Part shown: positions 45,577 through 57,453 of the stretch, one piece after another
Layout: every line of letters starts with the position of its first letter
Position numbering within the stretch: position 1 is the first letter of the stretch
NCBI GenBank assembly: GCA_036971475.1
Contig: JBAIZL010000001.1
Location: forward strand, 279,037,925-279,101,924
Length of the DNA stretch: 64,000 nt
DNA from: Prosapia bicincta
Lineage: Eukaryota; Arthropoda; Insecta; Hemiptera; Cercopidae
Direction of reading: 5' to 3'
The notes under the pieces: model-generated
Seen by the model: only the letters and a program-made list of their open reading frames with translations
What the model was told of the DNA's origin: nothing
Database searches by the model: none
Position numbers and translations under genes: made by a program

Positions 45577-48500
45577 CTGAAAACCAAACAAAATTTACAG
45601 AAAAACTATTTTAGTGACAATACAGATTCGATTATTTAAATATGGATAATTACAGTTGACAAAGTTTTACAAATTTTCTGTTCTGAAATTTAATAAATAA
45701 CATCTTTTAAAATACAATGTAATTTACATAAATAAACTTTGTCATATCATAAAACACCCTTTGTTTTAAAACCTAATTTATAAAAAAGGCTGAAATTTCC
45801 TGAAATACAAATATTTCCTGGCATTATAAAAACTAATGCTTTAAACCATATTAAAAAATATATATAACAAAATAAGCCAATTTAATGTGTCATGGATATA
45901 TGTCCAAAATACACTCAAGTATACCCACAAGCAATTCGAGAAGTAATGAGAATAAGTCGTAATCAAGATGGATTTTTGGTTAATGAACCCGTAACCGATC
46001 AATGGGCTTGTTATTTATGCAAAAAGAAGTACAAGATAAGGATTTGGTTCAACAAACTTCTTGCAATATGATGAGAAAAGGGGGTGGAGAAGTAACCGTT
46101 TCAGTAGTGTCTAGCTCCGCTTAGCCGCAATGGACTAAATCCTTCCCACATGTCCTCATATATGCTTCTTTTTATATAAAGTGTGGGTCGATTAGAGATG
46201 TTCCAATGTTCCAATTCTTTAGGAAAAACCTCTTAATATCTCAAATCTGCAAAAGAAAGCATGGGATTTTCATAATAGTCAACTTGAGGGGCTACTGATA
46301 TTTCAGTAGGAAAAATAACAAATGGCAATGCAATGAATGATATAAAGATATTTGATGACATTGTTTACAGTTATTTTGAAGGTGTCTTTGAAGCTAAAAA
46401 ATAGTAGCTCAAAAACAGTTAAAGAAAACTACTTCAAGAAGAACTTTAAAATGGTAAAATTATTTCTACAATAGTAAATGAAAGAAGTAAAACTTGATGG
46501 AAATGGTAGATATAGTTAAAACTTGCTAGTTTAATAAGCATTGTAAAGAGTAGTTGATGTCTTTCACTCTTTACTGAAACTTACCTAAGAAGTAAGTATA
46601 AGATTTAAGACAAATCATAAAAATGTTTTAGCAGATCAAGAATGTAGCAGTGTTTAATGCAAATAAGTATGGACACATCCAGAGCAAATTACAGGTATAT
46701 AAAGGAAGTTTATAATTCCTATAGAGGGAGCTAAAGCATTCTCCAATGAGACTAACGAGATTTATTCTGACAGCGCCAGAAACATTCACTCTAACTTGCA
46801 GACTCTTGGTATATTTTACAAAATGATGTTGAGATCCCTACAAGAGAAGATATAATAAACATTCTGAAGAAAATAAGAAATAAATTAACTACTGAGCCAA
46901 AGAGGATTCTATTTTTAATCCTTTATAAAAACTGTCCAACAAACCGACCTATTTTTCACTGTTTTACAAGTAACACAAAAGTGGCCACTCATATCGGGTT
47001 CAGTAATTATAAGGCCATTTCTTATACATTCTTATAGAATCATTTTTAAACAGAAGGTTTGTTAGGGTCGGGATCCTAGCCCTGTGAGACCTGTAGCACA
47101 GTGGCAGCTTCAGTAGGTAGGCCTTGGCCTACCCAACTTTTTATTATATCTATTTCTTAGAATCCGTCTTAATTGTCAATCATTTGAAAACATAAATGCT
47201 ATCTATCTATGTAAGATTTTTAAAAATGCTTATAAGATTATAGCGAAATTCAGAATGCACCAAGCAACAATAAAATAGCAATAATCGCTCTTCTGTTTAG
47301 CTTATTTATCTATTTGCCCTAAAAGTAAAAATGCCTTCAAACAGAATTTTAAATGAATACTAAGGGAGGGCACTAGTTAACCTCCCCTCGATAGTCACAT
47401 CTCAGCTAAACTGTGACTACCCAAATAATAAACCTTTAAGACGCCCCTGCTGTAGCATTGATGAAACTTTACCATGAAGACCAGTGACAAGTTTTTTGTT
47501 GTTGTAACTGATCATGTAAATATTTGGAAGACAATGAGATTTTTAATCCAGTGATCCAAAAAGGTTTTGTGTCCAGGGTTTCAGGTTGTTTAAAGCATAA
47601 AGCTTTGTTGATAAAAGCGCTTTTGGATGCTCTCAAACATGAAATATAGATCTTAGTTGTATGGCTTGACCAAGGTAATACCTTTAGTTCAAAGAAACAC
47701 TATCTTTCACAAAATGCTTTATCTCACTTTAAAGTACCTCTTATATTATTAAAACTTATCTTTTCTTATTATGAAGACCTTTACTTCAAAATTGATACGC
47801 AACAATAGAAATCTCGGTGATTCAGTTTGAAAAAGGAGTTTTTCAAGAGTGTTTATTCGTCCTTGGGGGATTAAGATAATTTTTAATTACATTAAAATGA
47901 ACAGCAAGGTAGCCAATATGTGTTCAAGAAGAGTTATGTGTATCAAGAAGTTTTATTCCTAGAGACATCTATGGGAAGTGTAAGCTTGCACTGTGAAGTG
48001 TTATGATGCCAAAATGATGGAAAAAGATCAAGTCATGATGAGTTCTATATTCTTGTGTGATGAGATAGGCTTGTGTGAAGGTCTTTCATTTATGAATGAA
48101 CTCCTGAGATGATAAAGTTCTATGCTAATGCTATTCAATGTATCTTACCTTACTCAATCAATTTAAAGAGGTAGGCATTTTCCATTATTAACAGCTGTGC
48201 ATTATGGTCCTGTAACAATACTGCATATACGAGCCTCGTATATGCAGTGTATGCAACCTCGTATTATCAGGCTGTCTAGTTTCACAGATAGAATATGGAT
48301 ATACTTGGTAACATGATCAAGTCTTAACTTTGTCAGGGACACAGTGACTTTGACTACTGCTCAACCCAGGTTTCTTGAAATGGAGAAACGCTCTGGATTC
48401 ACCTTTGTCAAACTAGGAGAGAAGATTCCAAAAAGAGCAAAAGTCAGTGTAGTGCCTTCTATTATTGAAAAAAGTACTGATTAGATAATTGTTACAGACA

Positions 48501-51500
48501 AAGGAAAACAACATAATGGTTTTTTCAAGAGATAGCTGTGACTTGTTTGGTAATAATCACACTTTTTTTGCAAAAATTTGAAACTGATTGTACCTTGGGA
48601 TACTCACATTCTTAAATGGAACGGATTAGAAATAAATATGTATACATCACTGTGTTCGTTTCAGCACATGAAAGTCACAAGTGCTAATTACATGCAGTCA
48701 AAGTCAGTCTGACTACCAAAACATTATACACATTTTTGAAGAATCTAGGTTTGGAAAGAAAGCATATAAGCTTTTTCTTGAGGTAGATTTCAAAGACTCA
48801 CTTGGGTCATCTTACAGAATCTGGCTCAGAAAATCTGAAGGTTTGATTCAAAGAGGGGAAAGATGCACATAAAAGATCTTTAACCCTTCTACACAGTTAT
48901 GAAACAATAACTGGCTGTTTCTCGGCCTCCTCCTGGGCTGAGAAATAAAAATAAGGAATATGTTATTACAGTTTAGATGCTGATCCTTTTATTCTATCAC
49001 TGATGGGGCTCAAAATATGAGAGATTCCATTGTATTGATATTACTTTATAGTCTTAAACACTTGATGCCTTTTAAAATAATACTAATAGAAATTTTTTAG
49101 GTTAATGACAGATCACAGACAAATTCATGTTTTTACAAAATCTATGTTTCTAATTTCTTTCTGAAATTTCATTTCAAGAGCTAAATTTTATTACTCTAAT
49201 ATTTAACCATAGTTTACAATTTATAAAATTCATAACAATACATTAAACATAGTAAAAACCACACAATACACACTCTTAATAAATATTCACATTTACAAGT
49301 TAATTTTTTTTCATGTGAAAAATAAAATACAGTAGAACCTCTCAAACTCGACACAATGTGGACTTAAAGGGATCGAGTTTTGAGGTTGTCGAGTTTTAGG
49401 GAACGTAAATAAAAATAACTAGGAGATGAATAAAAACGCTTATTTAGAGTACTAAAATTGTACATTTATTGATTTATTATATACAATTATATATTTATAT
49501 CAACATTTATAACTTATAATCAAAAAATTTAAAAAAATTTGAGACAAAAGGCTTAGTAGAATCTGAAAATACTGTGTTCATTACAATTGTTACTGAAGTT
49601 GTTTATGCTGCTTATGAAAAGTTCATCACAGTTAGTTATGGGAAGTTTTCTGAAGACTAGAAGAAAAGTGTAAAAGTAAACTTACTGAAGTCGTTTGAAA
49701 AACCCTGTGATTGAAGACTGCTTTTCTGTCTCCACACGGCGTCTTGCAGCTTGATCACGGAGTCGCCTGAGGAACAGAATCTCCACTCCAGTCGCATTTT
49801 GCTGTTCTAAGTACTGCAATGTCCCTTCAATAAATTTCTCAGCCTCACTGTGGCTAACTTTTCTTTCTTGTCGATGGTCCTCTTGCTCTTCTTCTTCCGA
49901 ATCGTCCCCTTCTACATCACGCCCTTTGACAGCTGTGATAATTTCATCTTCTCTTAATGGTTCTGATGCTCTGTCGAAATCCATCCATTCAATGGATCAT
50001 TGCTTGATGGCGTTCCCTTCTCCCTGTGCACACAGAACCATTGGTTTCGCCGACTTTTTCGAACTCTGCATTTCTTATTGTTTTTCGTTCCGCGATGGAT
50101 TCTGTACACTGTCTTTTCAAACACCACGATTCAATTTCAGATTTCTTTTTCTTCCAACCGAATACTGTAGACCTACCGATGTTCAAGTCCAATGCTATTT
50201 TATTTATGCTTTCACCACGCTCAAATCTTTTTAGGGCACCAAACTTTGCTTCCATTAACACTGACACTTGTTTCCTCTTCTTCTTCGCCATACTGTCGCT
50301 CTATATTCCAGCACAAAACTCGTTGTCAACCACTCTCGAACAAAAGCAACTGATCACAACTGTGTCTCAACAAACACTAAACTGAACGCCCAGTGACGAC
50401 AATGTAGTGACGGTAGTTTATGACCTGCCCGGGAATCCCAGGTCAACGCGCGGCCTCACGATAAGGAAAGTGGCCACAAAAATCCCCGAACATGTGCAAA
50501 CAATCGCCCGCCCCAGCTGGGCAGGTAAAGGGTGCGTTGAACGACCTTGGAAAACCCAGTAACCTAGTCTGAGTCTCTAGCGCTCTCGGGCGGCCTATGT
50601 ACTGATGGAAAGCTTTACGTTATGGGCGGGGTAAAAAAATATTAATTCACCAGCCCTGTCGAGTTTTACGGAATGTCGAGTTTTCGGGAATTGAGTTTGA
50701 GAGGTTCTACTGTACCACAAAATTTAATTGAGGGTTGTAGTTATGTGGTTTTATTTGTAAAATTAACTCCATAATTAGCCTGTGAAGAGCCTGTGGCAAA
50801 AATTGTGAAACATCTACTGAAATGGACATTCCAGATACATCAAAAATATAAGGGGTAATTTATTTCAAATATATATTAACCTTTGGCATCTGTAGTGCGG
50901 GATATCTTAATTGGACATGAATTAGGAAACATATATATAACACAATATCTCAGTATTTACTGGTTTTAAAATCTGTATCTTACTGAAGTTTGAAAAAAAA
51001 TCAAAGTGCTGGAAAATGCTGCATGGTACAAACTAACACCTATAATACAATTATCATATTTGACCACTTACTTATTGTCAGCAATTTGTTATCATATCAA
51101 CAGGTATTCTTTACGAAATCTATACATATCCAAATTCTTGGTAGTCATTAGACACTCGCTATCACCCGAGAATTCTCAGAAATTTATTTTTACATTCTGA
51201 GTGTTCTGTTACCTGTATATTTAGACATCTGTTACCAAATTATAAGATACTGATAGCCTTATAGTAATATGACTCTGCGTCACAAATAAACATATAAAAA
51301 AGACTCAAGACGCCTTATTGGACTTCAGATTTTCTAATAACACCAAAAAATTTCCATTTAATTAAAACACAATACCAACCCGAATGACGCCTTGTCCAAA
51401 ATTAAAAATAAAAATTAGGTTGGTTTAATTTCTCAGAACATTTTATCAACTAAATGGGTGACCCTACTTGAAATAAACTTTATAGTTCTTAGAACAGAAA

Positions 51501-54500
51501 TCTGTGTCCACTGAACATGTAGTACCATTTAATCATAAGGTAAGAGATTTCAAGAAAAATGTCTAAATTATCTATAAATATAATGATTTGTATATAAAAA
51601 TCAAGCAATGATTACTAGTCTACATAGATTCAAGCCCAACATCATTGTGATGAATGATAACCTAAATAATGAGTCTGATATTATATTTAACAAAATATCT
51701 TTACACAATTTATACATTCTAGATTTTGATCTCACAACTAAAAACCAAACACAAAAATATGCATGGATCCGATACACTATGGAGATAGACATGCAAGCAA
51801 TATCTATATTGTCCTTCACTAGTAGCAAAAGTAATTCTGAAAAAAGATTTTGAGTTGTTTGTCAATGTTGCAATGTCTTTTTTATTATGTTTTGTTTCGT
51901 AAGTTAATCATGTGATTTTTTTGACAATTTGAATACAATTCACAGATTTCTAAGTGGTAAGGTGTATTGTGGATACACTTAATCATTTATTTCATTATAT
52001 ACAGTAGAGCGTCACAAATCCGGCTCGTTGCTTCAGCGTGTATGACATTCGGAGTAAAGAGTTATGGTGTAGTGACACTCTGCGCCACTACAATATATAT
52101 CTAAACTTAGTGTTATCTTTAATTATAAATGCAAAGAAGATACATCAATTCCAATAAAATCCGTCATAACTAAATTTAAAGGCAACATACAGTATATTTA
52201 ACCATGATTTAAATTTGTTAGATTCGTATTTTCTGCACGTTAATCAATGTGTATTGTAACCAATCACCAAAATAATAAAATTTATTATTAAACTTAATTA
52301 AACTTTAATATTAAGTTATAATATACTACTGTTCAAAAAGCAATAAAAGACTTTTTCACTCAATAAGTTAGTACCAGCATGTTTTTTTTTTTGCTTTCTG
52401 TGGTATATATTATTATGAACATTATATATTCTTTTTTACTTTTCAAGCCCTCTGATATCTATTTTGTAATAATTCCTGTTTTAATTCAAACCTACTGAAT
52501 ACTCTAAGCATTAAAATAGATTAAAGTTAATGAAATATTAATAATATCCGGTTGTTTAGAGAATGTTTAAAAATCCGGACAAATCAGTAGTCTGGATCGG
52601 TCCCAGTCCAAATTGATCCGGATTTTTGACGCTCTAAAGTATTGAAAAAAAGAAAAACCACACAACTAGTTTTATTCTAATAATACAGGTTGTATAAACA
52701 AGACAACTACAAGACCATACCACATTACATAAAATTAAAAATTTAACAAAAGAAATAAACTATAACTATAAATAACCACTTCATGACAGCTGTGACAACC
52801 AACAGTATAATGGAAGGTTTCCTTTATCTCCAGGTATATAATTGGTTTAGGAACTGATATTTTTGTCATTTATATTTTACTTTAAAATATGCAATCCATA
52901 AGTAATTCATATATAAATAAAAGCAACAAAATTAGGTCAATCCTGATCTTCATAGCATAAGTATTTAACATAGTAAAGATATATTATTACTCTCGGAAAT
53001 TTTGTATGTCTTTCTACTACCTAAAGATCATCACAATGGGTCTTCAGAGGTTACAAATTGTATTTATACAATACACTTGGTCTTTCTGAAGATTTTATAA
53101 GCTATAGAAGAACAAACATTGTGGAAGATCAATTCAAATTCTAATACAGACCAAAAAAATTTCATCTGCTCCACATTCTTCTGCAATGGTGGATGATCTT
53201 CGCTGAGGGTGGGTCCGAAATTCAGCAGCAAGATCTATTTTCGTTCCAATGACAAGAATGGGAACCTGAAAATTATTATCTAAATTAATTTTAAACAAAA
53301 TGAACAATGAAGACACATAATTTAAATGTTATAATTTTTAATTTTATATTTGTTGATTCCATCTTCACGTGAGCTACTAGTTTTCACTAAACAATTATAA
53401 ATATTTATAAACTTGCCTATAGTAGCAAGTACTTGTATTTGTTAAGGACGGCTGTTTCGGGAGATGTGTCCCATTGTCAACTCAGACCAACACCGAGTTA
53501 CGGTCTGAGTTGATAATGGGATACATCTCCCAAAACGGCCGTCCTCAACAAATATAAGTACGTGCTATATAGGCAAGTTTATAAATATTTATAATTGTTT
53601 AGTTTTAATTTTAACTTGTATCATGTATTCAAGGGACATTTATAATAAACTTTTCATGATATTTTCAAACCTTTTGTCTGTTCAAAAGTATTTTTATGTG
53701 CACCGTAATATCTTTTTACTGTCATTAATGTACTCTTTTAATGTCTTGCTACAGTAAAAATATCGCTGCAAGATATGTAATAATGTTGAAGAGGCTACAG
53801 TAAATAAAAGTGGTTAGGATTAGAAAAATTAGAGAAATATTAAACAAGATTATGAAACATTTTTTAAATACATAATTGACATAAAGATTATGTGTAAAAA
53901 TAGATTTTGATAAAAAGTTTTTTAAAACAAAAAATATCATTTGTTAATTTTTTTTCTTATTGATTTGCAAGTTTTTACTATGATTTAATAGCCTGGAAAG
54001 ACCCACCATGTGCCACCTTTCATGTTTTAAAATCAATCCCACCTATGGAAGGTTAAGAAAATGAAAAAATAAACTCATAGGAGACGAAAACTCTTTCATA
54101 ATTCATCCAAAGAAAAATGGAAACCAGCCACGAATAAGTGGTGAATTCTTTGTTCATAGTGCATCTGATTCAGTTCTGTAGCTGCTCTTACTTCCACCCA
54201 CTGTGTTAACATTAAGCACAACTCATCCCTCGGTCTGTGTATCTTCTGTACACTTTCCACTTGCTATAGGTAGTTGACGTCAGTCATGTTCAGTAACATC
54301 CAATAGAAGACTCTATTACAAAAATATTGACAACTTATCTTTTATGGCAAAAAGGAGTTAGCAGCTTTTTTAACTTTTAAGGCTTTTTCTGGAACTAACT
54401 CTTCTGTAAAAATTTGTCTCAAGTAAAAAAAAATTATCCCAACATTTTGACTGGCAAGGTCTTAAAAATAAACTAAGGGTGATAGTAGAACTGTTACTTT

Positions 54501-55561
54501 CCAAAATAATTCTTCCTAGAACTGTTGACGATATAGTTTTTAAAGGAAGTACGTTAATATAAAATGCTTTTAATGAAATATTCCGTCTATCTAAGCTTAC
54601 CTGCATGATTCCGGAACAACTGTTATGACTATCCAAATCTCTTTAAGATCTTCAGAAAAAAAAACTAAGACAGAAACTTACTACGATTTCACAAATAATG
54701 ATTCTGTTTACATGTACTATTAGCTTTTCCTCCATGAAGTTAGTGTTGGCCCAGCGCAAACATTATTTGGATGCTGAGTCATTGTCTCAGTGCAGTTCTG
54801 TATAGTTGACTATCATCCTTTGCCAGTTGGCTGATCCTGGTAGACTACTCTTTCACTGCAGTGCGTTTTGCTAGTGAGTGTGTTTCGCCATTCACCATGG
54901 CTTCTAAAAGAAAACGATCAATCAGATAAAGGAGTTATGGGTAAGCAGTTGGCTGAGATATATGGAGATGGGCAATCAACGATTTTGGGCATTAAAAGGA
55001 CCAAACCTACACTTTTAAACTCTGTGTCAATATTTAAAATTGAAGATGAAAGTTGTTCAAGAAAATCAATGAAAGCAGCAACAAACAAAGAATTAGAAAG
55101 TATCATTTTCAAGTGGTTTTTGCAAAAACGCTCTAGGGGGAAACCGTATTTCGGGTCCGATTATTTGTGAAAAAGCTAAGATCTCTGCTCAGAAGCTAAG
55201 AAAGAAATATTAAACTATGAAATAATATAGTTACTTTTCCCTCATTTGCAACATTCATACACTAATCAAATAAAATTGACACTTTTTTATAAAAAAAAAA
55301 AACAAATTAAATGAATTTTTTTATCCTAGTGAGAGCCAGTCCCTATTGATTCAGATAACTAGAGTTCTAATGTATGTTAAATATTAAGCTTCAGTTATCT
55401 CTAAAACGCACTAACTTGTCTAGTCCCAACAAACTGCTCTGGGTCAAAATCATCCGATGGCTGACACAACTTTCCCGAATCTCTGTTCAATACTTCTGAT
55501 AGCCACTTTTGTAAGTTTTGTTGTGATTTGCGATTGGTTAAATCATGTACAAGAATTATTC
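45397..55561 (-). CDS. RABL3: RABL3, Rab-like small GTPase (3' three exons)
   Basis: Three minus-strand exons with matching splice sites and phases (55561-55416, 53265-53152, 45576-45397) encode the last 146 or so residues. Recognisable parts: [19 protein letters not shown] (after switch II), [20 protein letters not shown] (the RABL3-specific insert), [13 protein letters not shown] (the TKxD nucleotide-specificity motif), [10 protein letters not shown] then [30 protein letters not shown]. The arrangement [20 protein letters not shown] is characteristic of RABL3. The tail [13 protein letters not shown] has no prenylation cysteines, as expected for this family. The first exons (P-loop, switch I) were not found up to 64000. 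The 7.6-kb intron before the last exon holds a LINE, a pogo element and a MITE. RABL3 is known in animals as a dimeric Rab-like protein acting in signalling; its role here is inferred. Confidence 0.9.
45880..48880 (+). pseudogene. Decayed non-LTR retrotransposon (RT remnants)
   Basis: Multiple frames with many stops. The clearest parts are [20 protein letters not shown] (46833-46893), which resembles the 'PTxxEIxxxLKKxRNKSAPG' stretch of LINE reverse transcriptases, and the 47550-47760 frame. That frame reads [33 protein letters not shown] and [20 protein letters not shown], the RT region around motif A ('WLDLxNAFxSVPH'). Motif C was not found. A hAT MITE (47099-47449) sits inside. The family is uncertain; the QKGF...GCLKH pattern recalls R2/NeSL-type elements. 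Located in a RABL3 intron, opposite strand. Confidence 0.5.
47099..47449. mobile_element. hAT-type MITE, 351 bp, perfect 8-bp duplication
   Basis: Starts CAGTGGCAGCTTC and ends AAGACGCCCCTG. Flanked by identical CTGTAGCA at 47091-47098 and 47450-47457, the eight-base target duplication expected for hAT. Inserted into the decayed LINE. Confidence 0.85.
49330..50712 (-). mobile_element. pogo/Tigger element lacking its DDE domain
   Basis: Ends CAGTAGAACCTCTCAAACTC and GAGTTTGAGAGGTTCTACTG with TA on both sides; 1383 bp. Two minus-strand frames remain. 50291-49989 (100 aa) starts [20 protein letters not shown] and is the CENP-B/psq-type helix-turn-helix ([35 protein letters not shown]). 49984-49682 (100 aa) carries the acidic C-terminal part ([47 protein letters not shown]). 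The whole catalytic domain between them is gone. A frame change and a stop (49991-49989) separate the halves. The ends and both frames are well preserved, so the loss may be recent. Confidence 0.9.
50713..52001. other. Unassigned RABL3 intron sequence
   Basis: AT-rich; nothing recognised. Confidence 0.35.
52002..52639. mobile_element. pogo-type MITE (family P6)
   Basis: Ends CAGTAGAGCGTCACAAATCC and GGATTTTTGACGCTCTAAAG, flanked by TA. It has a second internal GGTTGTTTAGAG / AAATCCGG motif near the 3' end. No coding. Confidence 0.75.
53152..53265 (-). CDS. RABL3: RABL3 internal exon
   Basis: Acceptor ATTTTCAG before 53265; donor TTG then GTCTGT after 53152; 38 whole codons ([20 protein letters not shown] and on to GADEIFL). 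Confidence 0.9.
53443..53484 (-). ncRNA. Hammerhead-like motif, family E (U3-A8 core)
   Basis: Minus strand: helix I pairs TGAG (53484-53481) with CTTA (53446-53443, one G-T pair). Core TTGACAA, extra T; helix II GGGA with TCCC; GAA; ACAGCCGT as helix III (ACGGCCGT in the other arm, a perfect self-complement); C53447 at the cleavage position after GT. The core keeps T4, G5, A6 and A9; C3 and G8 are replaced by T and A. Confidence 0.5.
53506..53547 (+). ncRNA. Hammerhead-like motif, family E, right arm
   Basis: Helix I pairs TGAG (53506-53509) with CTCA (53544-53547), four perfect pairs. Core TTGATAA, extra T; helix II GGGA with TCCC; then AAAA where GAAA is expected; the self-complementary ACGGCCGT and C53543. 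The G12 change would disable cleavage in this arm. Confidence 0.45.
53611..54860. other. Unassigned RABL3 intron sequence
   Basis: Mostly AT-rich and unassigned. The last 150 bp (from about 54730) are less AT-rich and are probably the 5' leader of the Jerky-like fragment. Confidence 0.35.
54895..55377 (+). pseudogene. Tigger/Jerky-like transposase N-terminal fragment
   Basis: Begins MASKRKRSI at 54897, then a frameshift, then [50 protein letters not shown] and [13 protein letters not shown]. This is the psq helix-turn-helix plus the start of the CENP-B-type second DNA-binding domain of Jerky/Tigger proteins. Nothing of the DDE domain follows. The end CTAGAGTTCTAATG then TA (to 55377) looks like a pogo-type 3' terminus; no 5' terminus was identified. 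Confidence 0.7.
55416..55561 (-). CDS. RABL3: RABL3 exon with the switch II to insert region
   Basis: Acceptor TTGTTTCAG before 55561; donor CAA then GTTAGT after 55416. Starts with the last two bases of a Gly codon, so the missing upstream exon must end in phase 1. Encodes [20 protein letters not shown] and [20 protein letters not shown]. Confidence 0.9.
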
Positions 55562-55624
55562 CTGAAACAATTTAAAATAGGATTTAAAGAAAATATTCAA
55601 ATATAAACCATAAATATAAATTCA

Positions 55625-55756
55625 ATATTAATGAATTTTGTTGTCCATGACGGTCGGCGAAATTTCAATGTTTGAACTTAACAACTTGCCAGAATTATAA
55701 TTTAAGTAAATTTATGAAAAACTTATTGGGATGTAACGTTTCTGAATGCTCTAAAT
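55625..55756. repeat. Family C half copy
   Basis: GTTGTCCATGACGGTCGGCG and the following GTAAATTTATGAAAAACTTA parallel 32300-32400 (GTAGTCCATTACGTTCGGTG, GTAAGTTTGTTAAAACTTA). Only one arm is present. Confidence 0.45.
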
Positions 55757-57084
55757 CAGTGGTTCACAACAGATGGTCTGTGAGCAATGTCTTAAGGGTC
55801 TGTGAGAAGCTACTAAAATTAAAATATTTATATTTAAGGCATTCGCTATGGCCCTATCCGATCGGATACACTCAGCTAAAACTATGCACTTCGATGGCCA
55901 ACCCTGATTTTCTCCCACGGCCTAGTATGTACTGCTGCCTATCACTCTAAGAGTGTTTGTAGGCCTACTGTGAAAACTAGGAAATACAACAGTGATTATT
56001 TGCAGATTGGTTTTATGTATACTGGATCTAAACAGAAAACTAAATCTCATAGTGTGATTTGATACAAAAGTCTTTCAAATGAGAGCATGAGCCTTCAAAA
56101 CCTCGTCGGCAGAAACAAAGCATCCGAGGAACAAAAGTATGTCGGTATATTTTTTAAAAATTAAACTAGGCAAGCTCAAATCATTCCTAAAGGTTATTTC
56201 AAAATATCCGGGTTTAAATGTAAATAGCAATACAAATACTGCTTCCTCTGAGGCATCGAAATTTATTGCAAAATGTGGTAAAAACCACACAGTTGCAGAA
56301 GAACTTTAATCAGCGGTGTTTATTTTCAAAAGAATGTTGAGTGATGCAGCCTCTAAGCTAGTAGCTCTCAAACAATACTGTCCAGAGAAGAATTACAGAT
56401 ATGGCTAGTAACATTGAAAATATTGTGTTTTCATGCTTTGCTTATGTGACATGTTTGCTCTTCAATGAGATGAGAGCACAGACATATCAATCAAAGCAGT
56501 TATGCTGGTTTTTGTTCTTTATTTATTGAAAGATCAGTTATTTGAAGACTTTCTTTTTTTCATGTGAACTACTTCATACAAAAGCAGATGATATTTTTAC
56601 TGAATTGAATGACTTTTTTAATAGATATGACATTCCCTGGAGGAAGTGTGGGTTAGTCTACAGATGAAGCAAAACCCATGGCTAGGTACAAAACAGGTCT
56701 TCAAGCTTGTATCAAATCTGTAACTCCTAACATTAAATGGAGACAAATGAAATAATTGTTGCATACATTGAGAGGCTTTAGTAGCCAATGAGTAGTAAAT
56801 GTTACAGAAAACTCTCAATAAAGTAGTTCAAAGAATTAACTACATTAAAACTCAACGTTTGCAATCTAGATTGTTTTCTTTGTCATGGAAAGAGATTTTG
56901 GAGTGAGCATGTGCAGCTTCTTACTCATGCCGAAGTAAAGTGACTTTCTTGAGATAATGTATTGAAAAGGGTTTTTGAGCACAAGAATGAGGTCAGGATC
57001 TGCCTCCTTAAACACTTTTTATGGCTTTACTTAGCTGATGTGTTTGAACATTAGAATGTTTTGAATCTAGGCTTTAAAGGTTAC

Positions 57085-57213
<129 letters not shown>

Positions 57214-57229
57214 TAAATATGGTGATATG

Positions 57230-57384
57230 TTTCCTTGTAACATAGTTAATAAATTTAAAATATTTCAAAAACAAGAATACTTTTAATGAATATATTTATT
57301 CAAAGCTTTTCGCCGATAAAATAGTACCAGCATCTTCAGGAAAATAATTAATAAATGAAAACTATTTCAAAAACAAGAATATAT

Positions 57385-57387
<3 letters not shown>
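57230..57387. repeat. Family A fold-back segment
   Basis: Contains TTATTCAAAGCTTTTCGCCG and TACCAGCATCTTCAGG, the minus-strand form of the family A motif, and the flank TTCAAAAACAAGAATA on both sides, directly repeated. Confidence 0.65.
57299..57342 (-). ncRNA. Hammerhead-like ribozyme motif, family A
   Basis: Minus strand: helix I TTC with GAA (three pairs); core CTGAAGA, extra T; helix II GCTGGTA with TATCGGC (seven pairs including two G-T); GAA; the self-complementary AAGCTT; T at the cleavage position. Relative to 8815-8859, several helix II bases differ on both sides while pairing is kept. Confidence 0.55.

Positions 57388-57446
<59 letters not shown>
57388..57446. repeat. (AT)n microsatellite
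   Basis: About 59 bp of AT. Confidence 0.9.

Positions 57447-57453
<7 letters not shown>

Larger units (their letters stand above)
53340..53610. repeat. Fold-back element, family E, complete copy
   Basis: Arms at about 53383-53484 and 53507-53603 are inverted (AATATTTATAAACTTGCCTA and TAGGCAAGTTTATAAATATT), loop about 22 bp. The outer left flank TTGTTGATTCCATCTTCACG is shared with 10391. Both arms carry the family E hammerhead-like motif. It lies in a RABL3 intron, 75 bp from the internal exon. Confidence 0.85.
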
